A DNA stretch of 64,000 bases from contig JAJYEQ010000002.1 of assembly GCA_021785695.1 (NCBI GenBank), positions 87,565 through 151,564 of the forward strand, given 5' to 3'. Below the pieces are notes generated by a model, which was not told the origin of the DNA, made no database searches, and worked only from the letters and a program-made list of their open reading frames with translations. This document shows, in pieces, positions 55,471-64,000 of this stretch; position 1 is the stretch's first letter; each line of letters begins with the position of its first letter. The position numbers were made by a program, and so were the translations under genes. This DNA comes from Actinomycetes bacterium. GTDB lineage: Bacteria; Actinomycetota; Acidimicrobiia; Acidimicrobiales; RAAP-2.

Positions 55471-56729
55471 GTGTTGATCTCTTCTTGCGTCTTAAAGGGG
55501 TAGTAGTTCTTCGACAACTTCACCAGCCGCCCCGAGGGGAAGACCGTGGGCGCCTTGGCCGTCACCGACGTGGGCAGGCCGATCGAGGGTGCCATCTTCC
55601 TCAGGGCCGCGGCGTCCCATCCGGTGGGGTGCAGCAGCTGCTGGCGGGCGCTGGGCACCGGGCAGATGTAGTCGTTGTAGTACTCGACCACCGCCTGGGA
55701 CATCGGGCTGTAGTAGAAGTCCATCAGCTTCATCGCGTCCAGCGGGTTCTGGACGTACATCGGGATGCACATGTTGTCGGTCCACAGCATCAGGCCCTCC
55801 TTGGGATACATCAAGGTGAGGTCCTTGTACTTGTTGTTGAGGTTGGCCTGGAAGATGTCACCCGAGTAGCACTGGGACACGATCGTGTCGCCGTTCTTCA
55901 GGTGCTGGATGTAGCTCTGGTCGTAGTACGCCTGGACGATGCCGTCGCTGCGCTGCTGCTGGAGCTTCTTGGCCGCCTTGGACCAGTCCTTCTCGGTCGA
56001 CGAGAACGGCTCGATGCCGATGGCCAGCAGGCCCGCGGCCCCGAGCTCGAAGGGGTCCGAGAGCATGCCGACCTTGCCCGCGTACTTCTTGTCGAACAGG
56101 ATCTGGATGCTGTCGCCAGGGTCCTTGACGTGCTTGGAGTTGTAGGCCACCGACGTCCAGCCCGACTGCCAGGCCATCGTGTACTTGTTGCCCCGGTCCC
56201 ACGACGGGTTCTTCACGAGCGGCCCGGCGTACCGGTTGAAGTTCGTCATCAGCTTGTGGTCCAGCGGCACCACCCAGCCGTTCTGGAACAGGTAGCCGAG
56301 CTCGGGGTTGTTGTTGGTCATGACGACGATGTCGTAGCCCGTGTACTGGCCGGCCCCCAGGGACGGGCGGATCTTGGCGTAGAACGACGCGTTGTCCTCG
56401 ATGACCTCGTAGTAGTTGACCTTGATGCCGGTGGTCTTCGTGAACTGGTCCAGCGAAAGGTGCTTGCCGTTGAGCACGTCGATGTACAAGGGCCAGTTGG
56501 CGAAGTTGACGACGTGATGGACCTTCTGCTTCTTCCACCACGTCGGTGTCCCGACCTTGGCGTTGGGCAAACTGGCGCCCGCCATCTCGCCCCACAGCAG
56601 CGATGCCCCGGCGCCGGCACCCGCCGCCTGGAGCACGTTGCGGCGCGACAGGCGACGCTGGGTGAGCCCGCGCCAGAATGATGGGTCGATCGACCCATCT
56701 GACCCGAGCAGGCTGAACTCCTCTGACAT
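55431..56729 (-). CDS. Spermidine/putrescine-binding periplasmic-type protein (PotD-like)
   Basis: SRRNVLQAAGAGAGASLLWG (Tat-like signal)...HHVVNFANWPLYIDVLNGKHLSLDQFTKTTGIKVNYYEVIEDNASFYAKIRPSLGAGQYTGYDIVVMTN. Confidence 0.94.
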   Translation of the reverse strand: MSEEFSLLGSDGSIDPSFWRGLTQRRLSRRNVLQAAGAGAGASLLWGEMAGASLPNAKVGTPTWWKKQKVHHVVNFANWPLYIDVLNGKHLSLDQFTKTTGIKVNYYEVIEDNASFYAKIRPSLGAGQYTGYDIVVMTNNNPELGYLFQNGWVVPLDHKLMTNFNRYAGPLVKNPSWDRGNKYTMAWQSGWTSVAYNSKHVKDPGDSIQILFDKKYAGKVGMLSDPFELGAAGLLAIGIEPFSSTEKDWSKAAKKLQQQRSDGIVQAYYDQSYIQHLKNGDTIVSQCYSGDIFQANLNNKYKDLTLMYPKEGLMLWTDNMCIPMYVQNPLDAMKLMDFYYSPMSQAVVEYYNDYICPVPSARQQLLHPTGWDAAALRKMAPSIGLPTSVTAKAPTVFPSGRLVKLSKNYYPFKTQEEINTWTNLFLPIIQGA

Positions 56730-56731
56730 GG

Positions 56732-57967
56732 TTAATCCCCCTCTGTTTCATTGATTTCAACCGACGTGGGCAGGGGAGCCACCGTGAAGGTGTGCTCGAC
56801 CGGCCACGTCAAGATGACCTCGTCCCCGCTGCGGGGTGCCGACTGATGACCGATGTTCTGGGCGTAGACCGTGATGTTCACGCCGATGGCCGTCTCGACG
56901 ATGTACTGGTTCCCCACGCCGGTGAACGTCGAGACGACCACGCGGCCAGTGATGGCGTTGTGGGTGGCCGGGACGTCGCTGCCCCGCTCCACGATGCCGA
57001 TCTTCTCGGGGCGCACCCCCACCTTGACATCATCGCTGGTCTCCAGCCGGGACACCCGCTGGGGCGGTACGTGCATGGTCGCACCACCGGCCACCGCGAC
57101 TCTCACCACGTCGGCCGCGCTCGACTCGATCGTGCCGGGCAGCAGGTTCGAGGCCCCGAGGAACGACGCCACGAACTCGGTGGTCGGGTTGTCGTAGACG
57201 TCCTTGGGGCTGCCCATGCCCTCGATGCGCCCGTGCCACATCACGGCCAGGCGGTTCGACATGGTCATCGCCTCCTCCTGGTCGTGGGTGACGTAGAGGA
57301 AGGTGATCCCCACTTGGGCCTGGATGCGCTTGAGCTCGATCTGCATCTGGCGGCGCAGCTTGGCGTCGAGTGCCGACATTGGCTCGTCGAGCAAGAGGAC
57401 CTTGGGCTCGTTGACGAGGGCCCGGGCCAGGGCCACGCGCTGCTGCTGGCCCCCCGACAGCTGGGACGACTGGCGCTTCTCGTAGTTGGGCAGGTCGACG
57501 ATCTCGAGCATCTCGCTCACCCGGCGGCGGATCTCGGCGCGATCGAAGCGCCGGCGGCGCAGGCCGAAGGCCACGTTCTCGAAGACGTTGAGATGCGGGA
57601 ACAGGGCGTAGGACTGGAACACCGTGTTGACATCGCGGCGGTAGGGCGGGAGGTTGGTGACGTCCTGGCCGCCCAGCAAGATGCGCCCGCGCGTGGGCTC
57701 CTCGAAGCCGCCCAGCATGCGCAGGGACGTCGTCTTCCCGCATCCCGATGGCCCGAGCAGGCTGAAGAACTCCCCCGCCTCGACCTTGAGGTTCAGGTCG
57801 TCAACCGCCGTGAGGTCGTGGAACTCCTTGGTGATGCCCACGAACTCGACGTCGGCGGACTCGACGGCGAGGATGCGGCCCGTGCGCCCGGGACGCGCCG
57901 CCTTCCCCGGGGTCCGCTCACTCGGCTCGACCGGACCGGCCGTCTCACCCTCTGCCCGCAGGGCCAT
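56732..57967 (-). CDS. ABC transporter ATP-binding protein, spermidine/putrescine type (PotA-like)
   Basis: [67 protein letters not shown]...[28 protein letters not shown]-terminal TOBE. Confidence 0.96.
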   Translation of the reverse strand: MALRAEGETAGPVEPSERTPGKAARPGRTGRILAVESADVEFVGITKEFHDLTAVDDLNLKVEAGEFFSLLGPSGCGKTTSLRMLGGFEEPTRGRILLGGQDVTNLPPYRRDVNTVFQSYALFPHLNVFENVAFGLRRRRFDRAEIRRRVSEMLEIVDLPNYEKRQSSQLSGGQQQRVALARALVNEPKVLLLDEPMSALDAKLRRQMQIELKRIQAQVGITFLYVTHDQEEAMTMSNRLAVMWHGRIEGMGSPKDVYDNPTTEFVASFLGASNLLPGTIESSAADVVRVAVAGGATMHVPPQRVSRLETSDDVKVGVRPEKIGIVERGSDVPATHNAITGRVVVSTFTGVGNQYIVETAIGVNITVYAQNIGHQSAPRSGDEVILTWPVEHTFTVAPLPTSVEINETEGD

Positions 57968-58074
57968 GTGTCACTCCCCCCCTCTGATGCTGTCTAGCCG
58001 GTGCTGGACGGCCGCACCCTGCCGGAGCCATCGGCCCTGCCTAGCACGGCGTCTCGGTCCAGATACGGCACCCC

Positions 58075-59502
58075 TCACTCCTCGATGCTGTGCATCACGT
58101 GCTTGATGCGCGTGTAGTCCTCGAACCCGTAGGCCGAGAGGTCCTTGCCGTAGCCCGAGCGCTTGAACCCTCCGTGGGGCATCTCGGCCACCAGGGGGAT
58201 GTGCGTGTTCACCCACACGCAGCCGAAGTCGAGGTCACGGGTCAGGCGCATGGCGCGCCCGTGGTTGGCCGTCCACACCGAAGACGCCAGTCCGTAGTCG
58301 ACGCCGTTGGCGTAGGCCAGCGCCTGCGCCTCGTCCTCGAACTTCTGGACGGTGAGGACGGGGCCGAAGATCTCGCTCTGGATCATCTCGTCGTCCTGCT
58401 GCAAGTCGGCGACGACGGTGGGGGACACGAAGTAGCCCGCATCGCCGACCTGGGAGCCACCGGCCACGATCGACGCGTGCGCCGGCACCCGCTCGAGGAA
58501 GCCGGTGACTCGGGCCAGCTGGTTGACGTTGTTCACGGGCCCGAGCAGGGCGTCGGGGTTGTCGGGCAGCCCGATCACGGTGGCCTTGGCCTGCGCGGCC
58601 AGGGCGTCGACGAAGTCTCCGTAGATACTCGATTGCACCAGAATCCGCGTGGCCGCAGTGCAGTCCTGGCCGGCGTTGAAGTATCCCGCGACGGCGATGG
58701 TCTGGACGGCTGCGGACAAGTCGACGTCGTCGAAGACGAGCACCGGGGCCTTGCCGCCCAGCTCCAGGTGCGTGCGCTTGAGGGTACGCGACGCCGTGGC
58801 CGCCACCTCCATGCCCGCGCGCACCGAGCCCGTCACCGACACCATCGCCGGCACCGGGTGCTCCACCAGCGCCCGCCCGGTGTCGCGGTCGCCGCACACG
58901 ACGTTGAACACGCCGGCCGGCAGGACCTCGGCCATCAGCTCGGCCATGCGCAGGGTGGAGACCGGCGTGGAGTCACCGGGCTTGAGCACCATCGTGTTGC
59001 CCGCTGCGATGGCCGGCGCCCACTTCCACACCGCCATCATCATCGGGTAGTTCCACGGGGTGACCGCGCCGCAGACCCCGATGGGCTCGCGCCGCACGTA
59101 GCTGGTCATGCCCGTCATGTACTCGGTAGCACCCCGGCCCTCCAGCAGGCGAGCCGCTCCGGCGAAGAAGCGGATCTGGTCGAGCATCGGCGGGATCTCG
59201 TCGCTGTAGGTGAGCGCGAGGATCTTGCCGGTGTTCTCGGACTCCAGTGCGACCAGCTCGTCGACGTGGCTCTCGAGGACGTCGGCGATGCGGATGAGGG
59301 CCAGCGAGCGCTCCGCGGGCGTTGCGCGCCGCCACGACTGGAAGGCCTGCTGGGCCACCGTCACCGCCGCATCGATGTCGTCGGCGTTCGACAGCGGCAT
59401 CTCGGCGAACGCCTCCCCCGTCGCTGGATTGATCAGCGTGGCGTACTTGCCGCTCCGCGGCGCGACGTACTGCCCGCCGATGAAGTTGGCCAACTGCCGC
59501 AT
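58075..59502 (-). CDS. Aldehyde dehydrogenase (aminobutyraldehyde dehydrogenase-like)
   Basis: NFIGGQYVAPRSGKYATLINPATGEAFAEMPLSNADDIDAAV...TPWNYPMMMAVWKWAPAIAAGNTMVLKPGDSTPVSTLRMAEL...LELGGKAPVLVFDDVDL; ATG 59502 preferred. Confidence 0.94.
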   Translation of the reverse strand: MRQLANFIGGQYVAPRSGKYATLINPATGEAFAEMPLSNADDIDAAVTVAQQAFQSWRRATPAERSLALIRIADVLESHVDELVALESENTGKILALTYSDEIPPMLDQIRFFAGAARLLEGRGATEYMTGMTSYVRREPIGVCGAVTPWNYPMMMAVWKWAPAIAAGNTMVLKPGDSTPVSTLRMAELMAEVLPAGVFNVVCGDRDTGRALVEHPVPAMVSVTGSVRAGMEVAATASRTLKRTHLELGGKAPVLVFDDVDLSAAVQTIAVAGYFNAGQDCTAATRILVQSSIYGDFVDALAAQAKATVIGLPDNPDALLGPVNNVNQLARVTGFLERVPAHASIVAGGSQVGDAGYFVSPTVVADLQQDDEMIQSEIFGPVLTVQKFEDEAQALAYANGVDYGLASSVWTANHGRAMRLTRDLDFGCVWVNTHIPLVAEMPHGGFKRSGYGKDLSAYGFEDYTRIKHVMHSIEE

Positions 59503-59592
59503 ACCCACCCCTTGACTTCGCGCCAGCTCGTTCTGACTCACCGCAACTCTGCCAGATTGCGCGGGCGCGCGCAAACGCTTGAAGATGAAATA

Positions 59593-59610
59593 AGTCACTA
59601 CTCAGTAACT
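59593..59610. promoter_or_regulatory. Candidate Lrp-type operator: AGTNACT-N4-AGTNACT
   Basis: AGTCACT-ACTC-AGTAACT in the divergent aldehyde dehydrogenase / Lrp intergenic region. Confidence 0.4.
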
Positions 59611-59699
59611 TTCCGACGCATTCCGTCACGAGGACCGGCTATACTGTCGATATCCGCAGCCGAGGACCTGGTCTCCAGATCCAGAGCCGGGAGTGTCCG

Positions 59700-60245
59700 A
59701 TGCCAGCCACGTCTCCGAAATCCAGCCGAACCAAGCGCGGACGCACCTCGGTGACGGCGACTGCCTCGCCGTCAGTGCTGGAGTCCGTGACCGGCGCCTC
59801 GGCCCTCGACACCATCGACCGCGAGATCATCAGCCTCCTCCAGCAGGACGGGCGGCGCCCCTACGGGGCCATCGCCGCCGAGGTGGGACTCTCCGAGGCC
59901 GGCGTGCGACGTCGCGTCCAGCGCCTCCGCGACCTGGGCGTCATGCAGATCGTGGCCATCACCGACCCCCTGCAGCTGGGCTTCGGCCGCGAGGCGCTGG
60001 TCGGGATCCGCGTCCACGGCGACGTTCGCCAGGTGGCCGAGAAGGTGGCCGCCATCGACGAGGCGAACTACGTGGTCATGACCGCGGGCAGCTTCGACTT
60101 GATCGCCGAGGTCATCGCGGTCGACGACGACGCCCTGCTCCATCTCTTGAACGACTCGATCCGGAGCATTCCCGGAGTCACCGAGGTCGAGACGTTCGTC
60201 TATCTCAAGCTCTCCAAACAGACCTACAACTGGGGGACCAAATGA
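59700..60245 (+). CDS. Lrp/AsnC family transcriptional regulator
   Basis: ALDTIDREIISLLQQDGRRPYGAIAAEVGLSEAGVRRRVQRLRDLGVMQIVAITDPLQLGF. Confidence 0.95.
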   Translation: MPATSPKSSRTKRGRTSVTATASPSVLESVTGASALDTIDREIISLLQQDGRRPYGAIAAEVGLSEAGVRRRVQRLRDLGVMQIVAITDPLQLGFGREALVGIRVHGDVRQVAEKVAAIDEANYVVMTAGSFDLIAEVIAVDDDALLHLLNDSIRSIPGVTEVETFVYLKLSKQTYNWGTK

Positions 60246-61663
60246 CATTGCACGAAATCATCTCCGACGGTATGGCCGTCGATAATCCCAAACGCCCGAG
60301 CCACTCGCTCTCGGAACGGGCCCGCCGCAACCTCTGGCTCCAGATGTCGCGGATGGGTGCGTACTCGAGCACCGAGGAGATCCCGATCATGGTGCGCGGC
60401 GAGGGGACGCGCGTCTACGACGCCAACGGGACCGAGTACTTCGACGGGCTGTCCGGCCTGTTCACCAACGCCCTGGGCCACGGACGCGCGGACATCGCCG
60501 AGGCGGCGGCCGAGCAGATCCGCAACATGGCGTTCTTCCCCCTGTGGACGTACGCCCATCCCAAGGCGATCGAGCTGGCCGAGAAGATCGCCAGCCTGAC
60601 GCCCGGCGACCTCAACCGCGTCTTCTTCACCACCGGCGGCGGCGAGGCCGTCGAGAGCGCGTGGAAGCTGGCCCGCCAGTACCACCGCCTCCGCGGAGAC
60701 CAGGACCGCTACAAGGTCATCAGCCGCGACGTGGCCTACCACGGGACCACCATGGGCGCCTTGACGATCACGTCCCTGGAGGGCTACCGTCAACCCTTCG
60801 AGCCGCTGGTGCCCGGTGCGATCAAGGTGCCCGCGACGAACTTCTACCGGGCACCGGTCCACGGCGACGACTACGAGGCCTTCGGCGCCTGGGCCGCCGA
60901 CCAGATCGAGGAAGCGCTCTTACGCGAAGGTCCCGAGACCGTCGCGGCGGTGTTCCTCGAGCCGGTCCAGAATGCTGGGGGGTGCTTCGTCCCGCCTCCG
61001 GGATACTGGCAGCGCGTGCGGGAGATCTGCGACCGCTACGGCGTGCTCCTCGTCTCCGACGAGGTGATCTGCGGCTTCGGGCGCATCGGCGAGTGGTTCG
61101 GCGGGTTCAAGTACGACTACGTCCCCGACATCATCACCGTGGCCAAGGGCATCACTGCGGGCTACGCGCCCCTGGGCGCGATGATCGTGTCCGATCGCAT
61201 CGCCGAGCCCTTCCAGCACGACGACACGACGTTCCCGCACGGCTTCACGTGGGCAGGTCACCCGGTGTCGTGCGCCATCGCGCTCAAGTCCATCGAGATC
61301 CTCGAGAACGAGCACGTCATCGACAACGTGCGCGCCAACCAGGACTACTTCGAGGAGCGGCTCAACACCCTGCGGGACATCCCGATCGTCGGCGACGTGC
61401 GTGGCACCGGGTACTTCTGGGGGATCGAGCTGGTCAAGGATCAGGCCACCAAGGGCAGCTGGTCGGGCGACGAGGCCGAGCGGCTGCTGCGCGGCTACGT
61501 GTCACCCGAGATGTTCCGTCGCGGGCTGATCTGCCGCTCCGACGACCGTGGCGACCCCGTGGTCCAGCTGGCCCCACCGCTCATCTCGACTCGTGATGAC
61601 ATCGACCTCATGGTTGGCATCCTCCACGAGGTGTTCACCGGAGCCGCCAGCCGCTCGTTCTGA
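60242..61663 (+). CDS. Class III aminotransferase (putrescine/diamine aminotransferase-like)
   Basis: GTEYFDGLSGLFTNALGHGRADIAEAAAEQIRNMAFFPLWTYAHPKAIELAEKIASLTPGDLNRVFFTTGGGEAVESAWKLARQYH...SDEVICGFGRIGEWFGG. Confidence 0.95.
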   Translation: MTLHEIISDGMAVDNPKRPSHSLSERARRNLWLQMSRMGAYSSTEEIPIMVRGEGTRVYDANGTEYFDGLSGLFTNALGHGRADIAEAAAEQIRNMAFFPLWTYAHPKAIELAEKIASLTPGDLNRVFFTTGGGEAVESAWKLARQYHRLRGDQDRYKVISRDVAYHGTTMGALTITSLEGYRQPFEPLVPGAIKVPATNFYRAPVHGDDYEAFGAWAADQIEEALLREGPETVAAVFLEPVQNAGGCFVPPPGYWQRVREICDRYGVLLVSDEVICGFGRIGEWFGGFKYDYVPDIITVAKGITAGYAPLGAMIVSDRIAEPFQHDDTTFPHGFTWAGHPVSCAIALKSIEILENEHVIDNVRANQDYFEERLNTLRDIPIVGDVRGTGYFWGIELVKDQATKGSWSGDEAERLLRGYVSPEMFRRGLICRSDDRGDPVVQLAPPLISTRDDIDLMVGILHEVFTGAASRSF

Positions 61664-63045
61664 TGTCCCCGCCTGACTCCCTGTGGTGGTCGGCGCTCGA
61701 GCCCACCTCGACGCGCCGGCCACCGCTAGCCAGCCACGTCGATGTCGACGTGGCGATCGTCGGTGGCGGCTTCACGGGCCTGTGGACCGCCCGCGAGCTC
61801 CTGCGCCGCGACCCCACGATCCGCGTCGCGGTCCTCGAGCGCGAGATCTGCGGCTTTGGCGCATCGGGACGCAATGGTGGCTGGGCCTCGGCCCTGTATC
61901 CCCAGAGCTTGGCCGCGCTCGAGCGACGACGTCCCGGTGACGGCGCCCGCGTAGGGGCGGTCCTGCGACAGGCCGTCGGCGACCTGGGGGTGGCGCTGAG
62001 CGCTGACGGCATCGACGCGCACTACCACCAGGGGGGCACCCTGACCTTCGCGCGCAACCCGTTCCAAGAAGAGCGCCTGCGCGCCGAGGTTGACGAGGCG
62101 CGCGGGTGGGGAGCGGGCCCCGATGACGTCGTGTGGCTCGGGCCCGACGAGGCATCCGCGCGGGCGCGGGTCGCTGGGGCCCGCGGCGCCCTCTACACCC
62201 GTCACTGCGCGCGGGTGCAGCCGGCCCTCCTGGTGCGGGGGCTGGCCGCGGTCGTCGAGTCGCTCGGGGCGCGCATCTACGAGGGAACGGCCGTCACCCG
62301 GATCCTGGCGCGCTCCGGCCGGAACCCAGCAACGGTGGTGACGGTGGCCGGGACGGTCCACGCCGAGGTCGTCGTGCGTGCCACCGAGGGCTACAGCGCG
62401 AGCCTGCCGGGCCTGCGCCGCGACCTGGCGCCCATCTACTCGCTCATGATCGCCACCGAGCCCCTGGCTCCCGCATTCTGGGAGGAGGTCGGCTTCGAGG
62501 ACCGCGAGACCTTCAATGACGGCCGTAACCTCCTGATCTACGGTCAGCGGACGGCCGACGATCGCATCGCCTTCGGGGGACGCGGTGCGCCCTACCACTT
62601 CGGCTCGGTCATCGAGCCGCGCTTCGACCACGTCGACAAGGTGTTTCGCCTGCTCGAGGCGGCGCTTTCCGAGCTGCTGCCCTCCTTCGCCGGAGCGATC
62701 ACCCACCGCTGGGGCGGCCCGCTCGGCATGCCGCGCGACCTGTCCCCTCGGGTGGCCTACGACGGACGCACGGGCCTGGCCCTGGCGGGGGGCTACACCG
62801 GCGACGGCGTCGTCCTCAGCCGCGTGGCCGCCCAGGCACTGGCCGACGCCATCACGGCACCCGATCAGTCCACCGAGTTCACCGACCTGCCCTTCGTCGA
62901 CCTCCCGCGGCGTCGCTGGGAGCCCGAGCCGTGGCGCTGGCTGGGAATCAACACCGGCCTGGCGGCCGCGACCTGGGCCGATCGCCAGGAGCGGCGCGGA
63001 CGTTCCAGCCGAGCCGGCGCGGTCGTCGATCGCCTGATGAGCTGA
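61663..63045 (+). CDS. FAD-dependent oxidoreductase (gamma-glutamylputrescine oxidase-like)
   Basis: HVDVDVAIVGGGFTGLWTARELLRRDPTIRVAVLEREICGFGASGRNGGWASALYP...LALAGGYTGDGVVLSRVAAQALAD. Confidence 0.93.
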   Translation: MSPPDSLWWSALEPTSTRRPPLASHVDVDVAIVGGGFTGLWTARELLRRDPTIRVAVLEREICGFGASGRNGGWASALYPQSLAALERRRPGDGARVGAVLRQAVGDLGVALSADGIDAHYHQGGTLTFARNPFQEERLRAEVDEARGWGAGPDDVVWLGPDEASARARVAGARGALYTRHCARVQPALLVRGLAAVVESLGARIYEGTAVTRILARSGRNPATVVTVAGTVHAEVVVRATEGYSASLPGLRRDLAPIYSLMIATEPLAPAFWEEVGFEDRETFNDGRNLLIYGQRTADDRIAFGGRGAPYHFGSVIEPRFDHVDKVFRLLEAALSELLPSFAGAITHRWGGPLGMPRDLSPRVAYDGRTGLALAGGYTGDGVVLSRVAAQALADAITAPDQSTEFTDLPFVDLPRRRWEPEPWRWLGINTGLAAATWADRQERRGRSSRAGAVVDRLMS

Positions 63046-63057
63046 GGGACCCGAGGC

Positions 63058-63867
63058 TCAGCTGGCCGTCGCCCCGCCGCCCCCGAAGGCACCGGGCCCC
63101 AGGAGCTGGGATATCCCCGACAGGCCGTGCAGGATCCGGCGGGCCACTCCCGGCGTCAGAGGCAGGACCTGGCTCCGCGGCGGCCCGGCGATGTGCAAAG
63201 GCTGGTTGTAGCTGAGGACCGTCACGCTGAGCGACGCGGTCGCGGTCGACGACGAGGCGACCACGGTCGCCCCGGTGAACTCATTCTGGCTGCCCACCGA
63301 GACCGAGACGTCGACGCGGCCCGCCGAGGGCACCACCGAGCGCAGCAGGCCCGGCACCGCCAGGTGGGCCCCGAGGTAGGTGAAGTGGTACGTCGTCACG
63401 CCGGCCGCGTGGGTGATGGTGCGGCTGTGGTACCCCTGGATCATCGAGACGTCCGGGTGCGTGGCCTCCAGGGACCAGTCGTACAGGGAGGGGGTGTGCA
63501 CCGATTCGGCCAGCCAGGGCCGGCCCACGATGCCGGTCAGGTTGCTCGAGCCGATATAGAGGTGGTGAGGCGTCAGGACCAGTTGCGCCGCGATCGCGGC
63601 CACACCGAGCGGCAGGTTCAGTGATGCCTGCGCGGTGTCGTGGCGAAAGTCGATGCCGACGGTGCCCGAGAGCGTCGAGGCGCCCGCGTCCACGCTGAGG
63701 GCGAGCGAGGCCGTGGTCGGCGGGTAGCCGTTGAGGGCCAAGTGATCCGCGGCCGGCGCACCCGGGTTGGGGTGGCTGTCGGTGGCCGCCAGCACGACCC
63801 CGGTCACCGTGAGACCCAGGGACACCACGGCCAGGACAGCCGCACCGACGCGCTGGGTTCGGGCCAT
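63058..63867 (-). CDS. Hypothetical secreted protein
   Basis: N-terminal MARTQRVGAAVLAVVSLGLTVTGVVLAATDS signal-like segment; no recognised domain. Confidence 0.75.
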   Translation of the reverse strand: MARTQRVGAAVLAVVSLGLTVTGVVLAATDSHPNPGAPAADHLALNGYPPTTASLALSVDAGASTLSGTVGIDFRHDTAQASLNLPLGVAAIAAQLVLTPHHLYIGSSNLTGIVGRPWLAESVHTPSLYDWSLEATHPDVSMIQGYHSRTITHAAGVTTYHFTYLGAHLAVPGLLRSVVPSAGRVDVSVSVGSQNEFTGATVVASSSTATASLSVTVLSYNQPLHIAGPPRSQVLPLTPGVARRILHGLSGISQLLGPGAFGGGGATAS

Positions 63868-64000
63868 GGCGTCACCCTACCAATCATGATGATGACGTGG
63901 ACCGGGAGGAAAGTGCACGGTCGTTCATTAGGTTGATGACAAGGTGCGGCGCGTCCCGTTCCGGTTGGGTGATGTGGCGTGGCAGGGACAACTGCCACGC

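Overview
High-GC (actinobacterial, possibly acidimicrobial) chromosomal window, almost fully coding. Main content: a branched-chain amino acid / serine biosynthesis region (ilvE-leuB, greA-leuC-leuD-acdS, leuA, serA, aminotransferase, serC, ilvC-ilvN-ilvB, ilvD); gatCAB; a PASTA-domain kinase-like protein, ligA, mnmA and a cysteine desulfurase; ileS; ald; and a polyamine uptake/catabolism module (potABCD-like ABC transporter, aldehyde dehydrogenase, Lrp regulator, class III aminotransferase, FAD oxidoreductase). The clearest accessory segment is ~7.70-11.6 kb. It is a lower-GC insert carrying a YtrA-type GntR regulator, an ABC ATPase and an ABC permease. It is flanked by a direct duplication of the 3' end of an acyl-CoA dehydrogenase gene, with a truncated tyrosine integrase and paired GTAGGGATGA motifs, and looks like a decayed integrative element that uses a protein-coding 3' end as its attachment site. 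Other highlights: two transcription-attenuation leaders ([16 protein letters not shown] upstream of leuA; MANGGTLLVIGGGRR upstream of ilvB), a PASTA protein whose kinase domain lacks the catalytic HRD Asp, an Lgt-like protein lacking expected catalytic residues, a PemK/MazF-like fusion next to tryptophanase, an apparent CTG-initiated DUF5522-like gene and a 40-bp perfect palindrome. No tRNA, rRNA or CRISPR array was recognised. All assignments are by reading sequence and protein motifs; no database searches were run.
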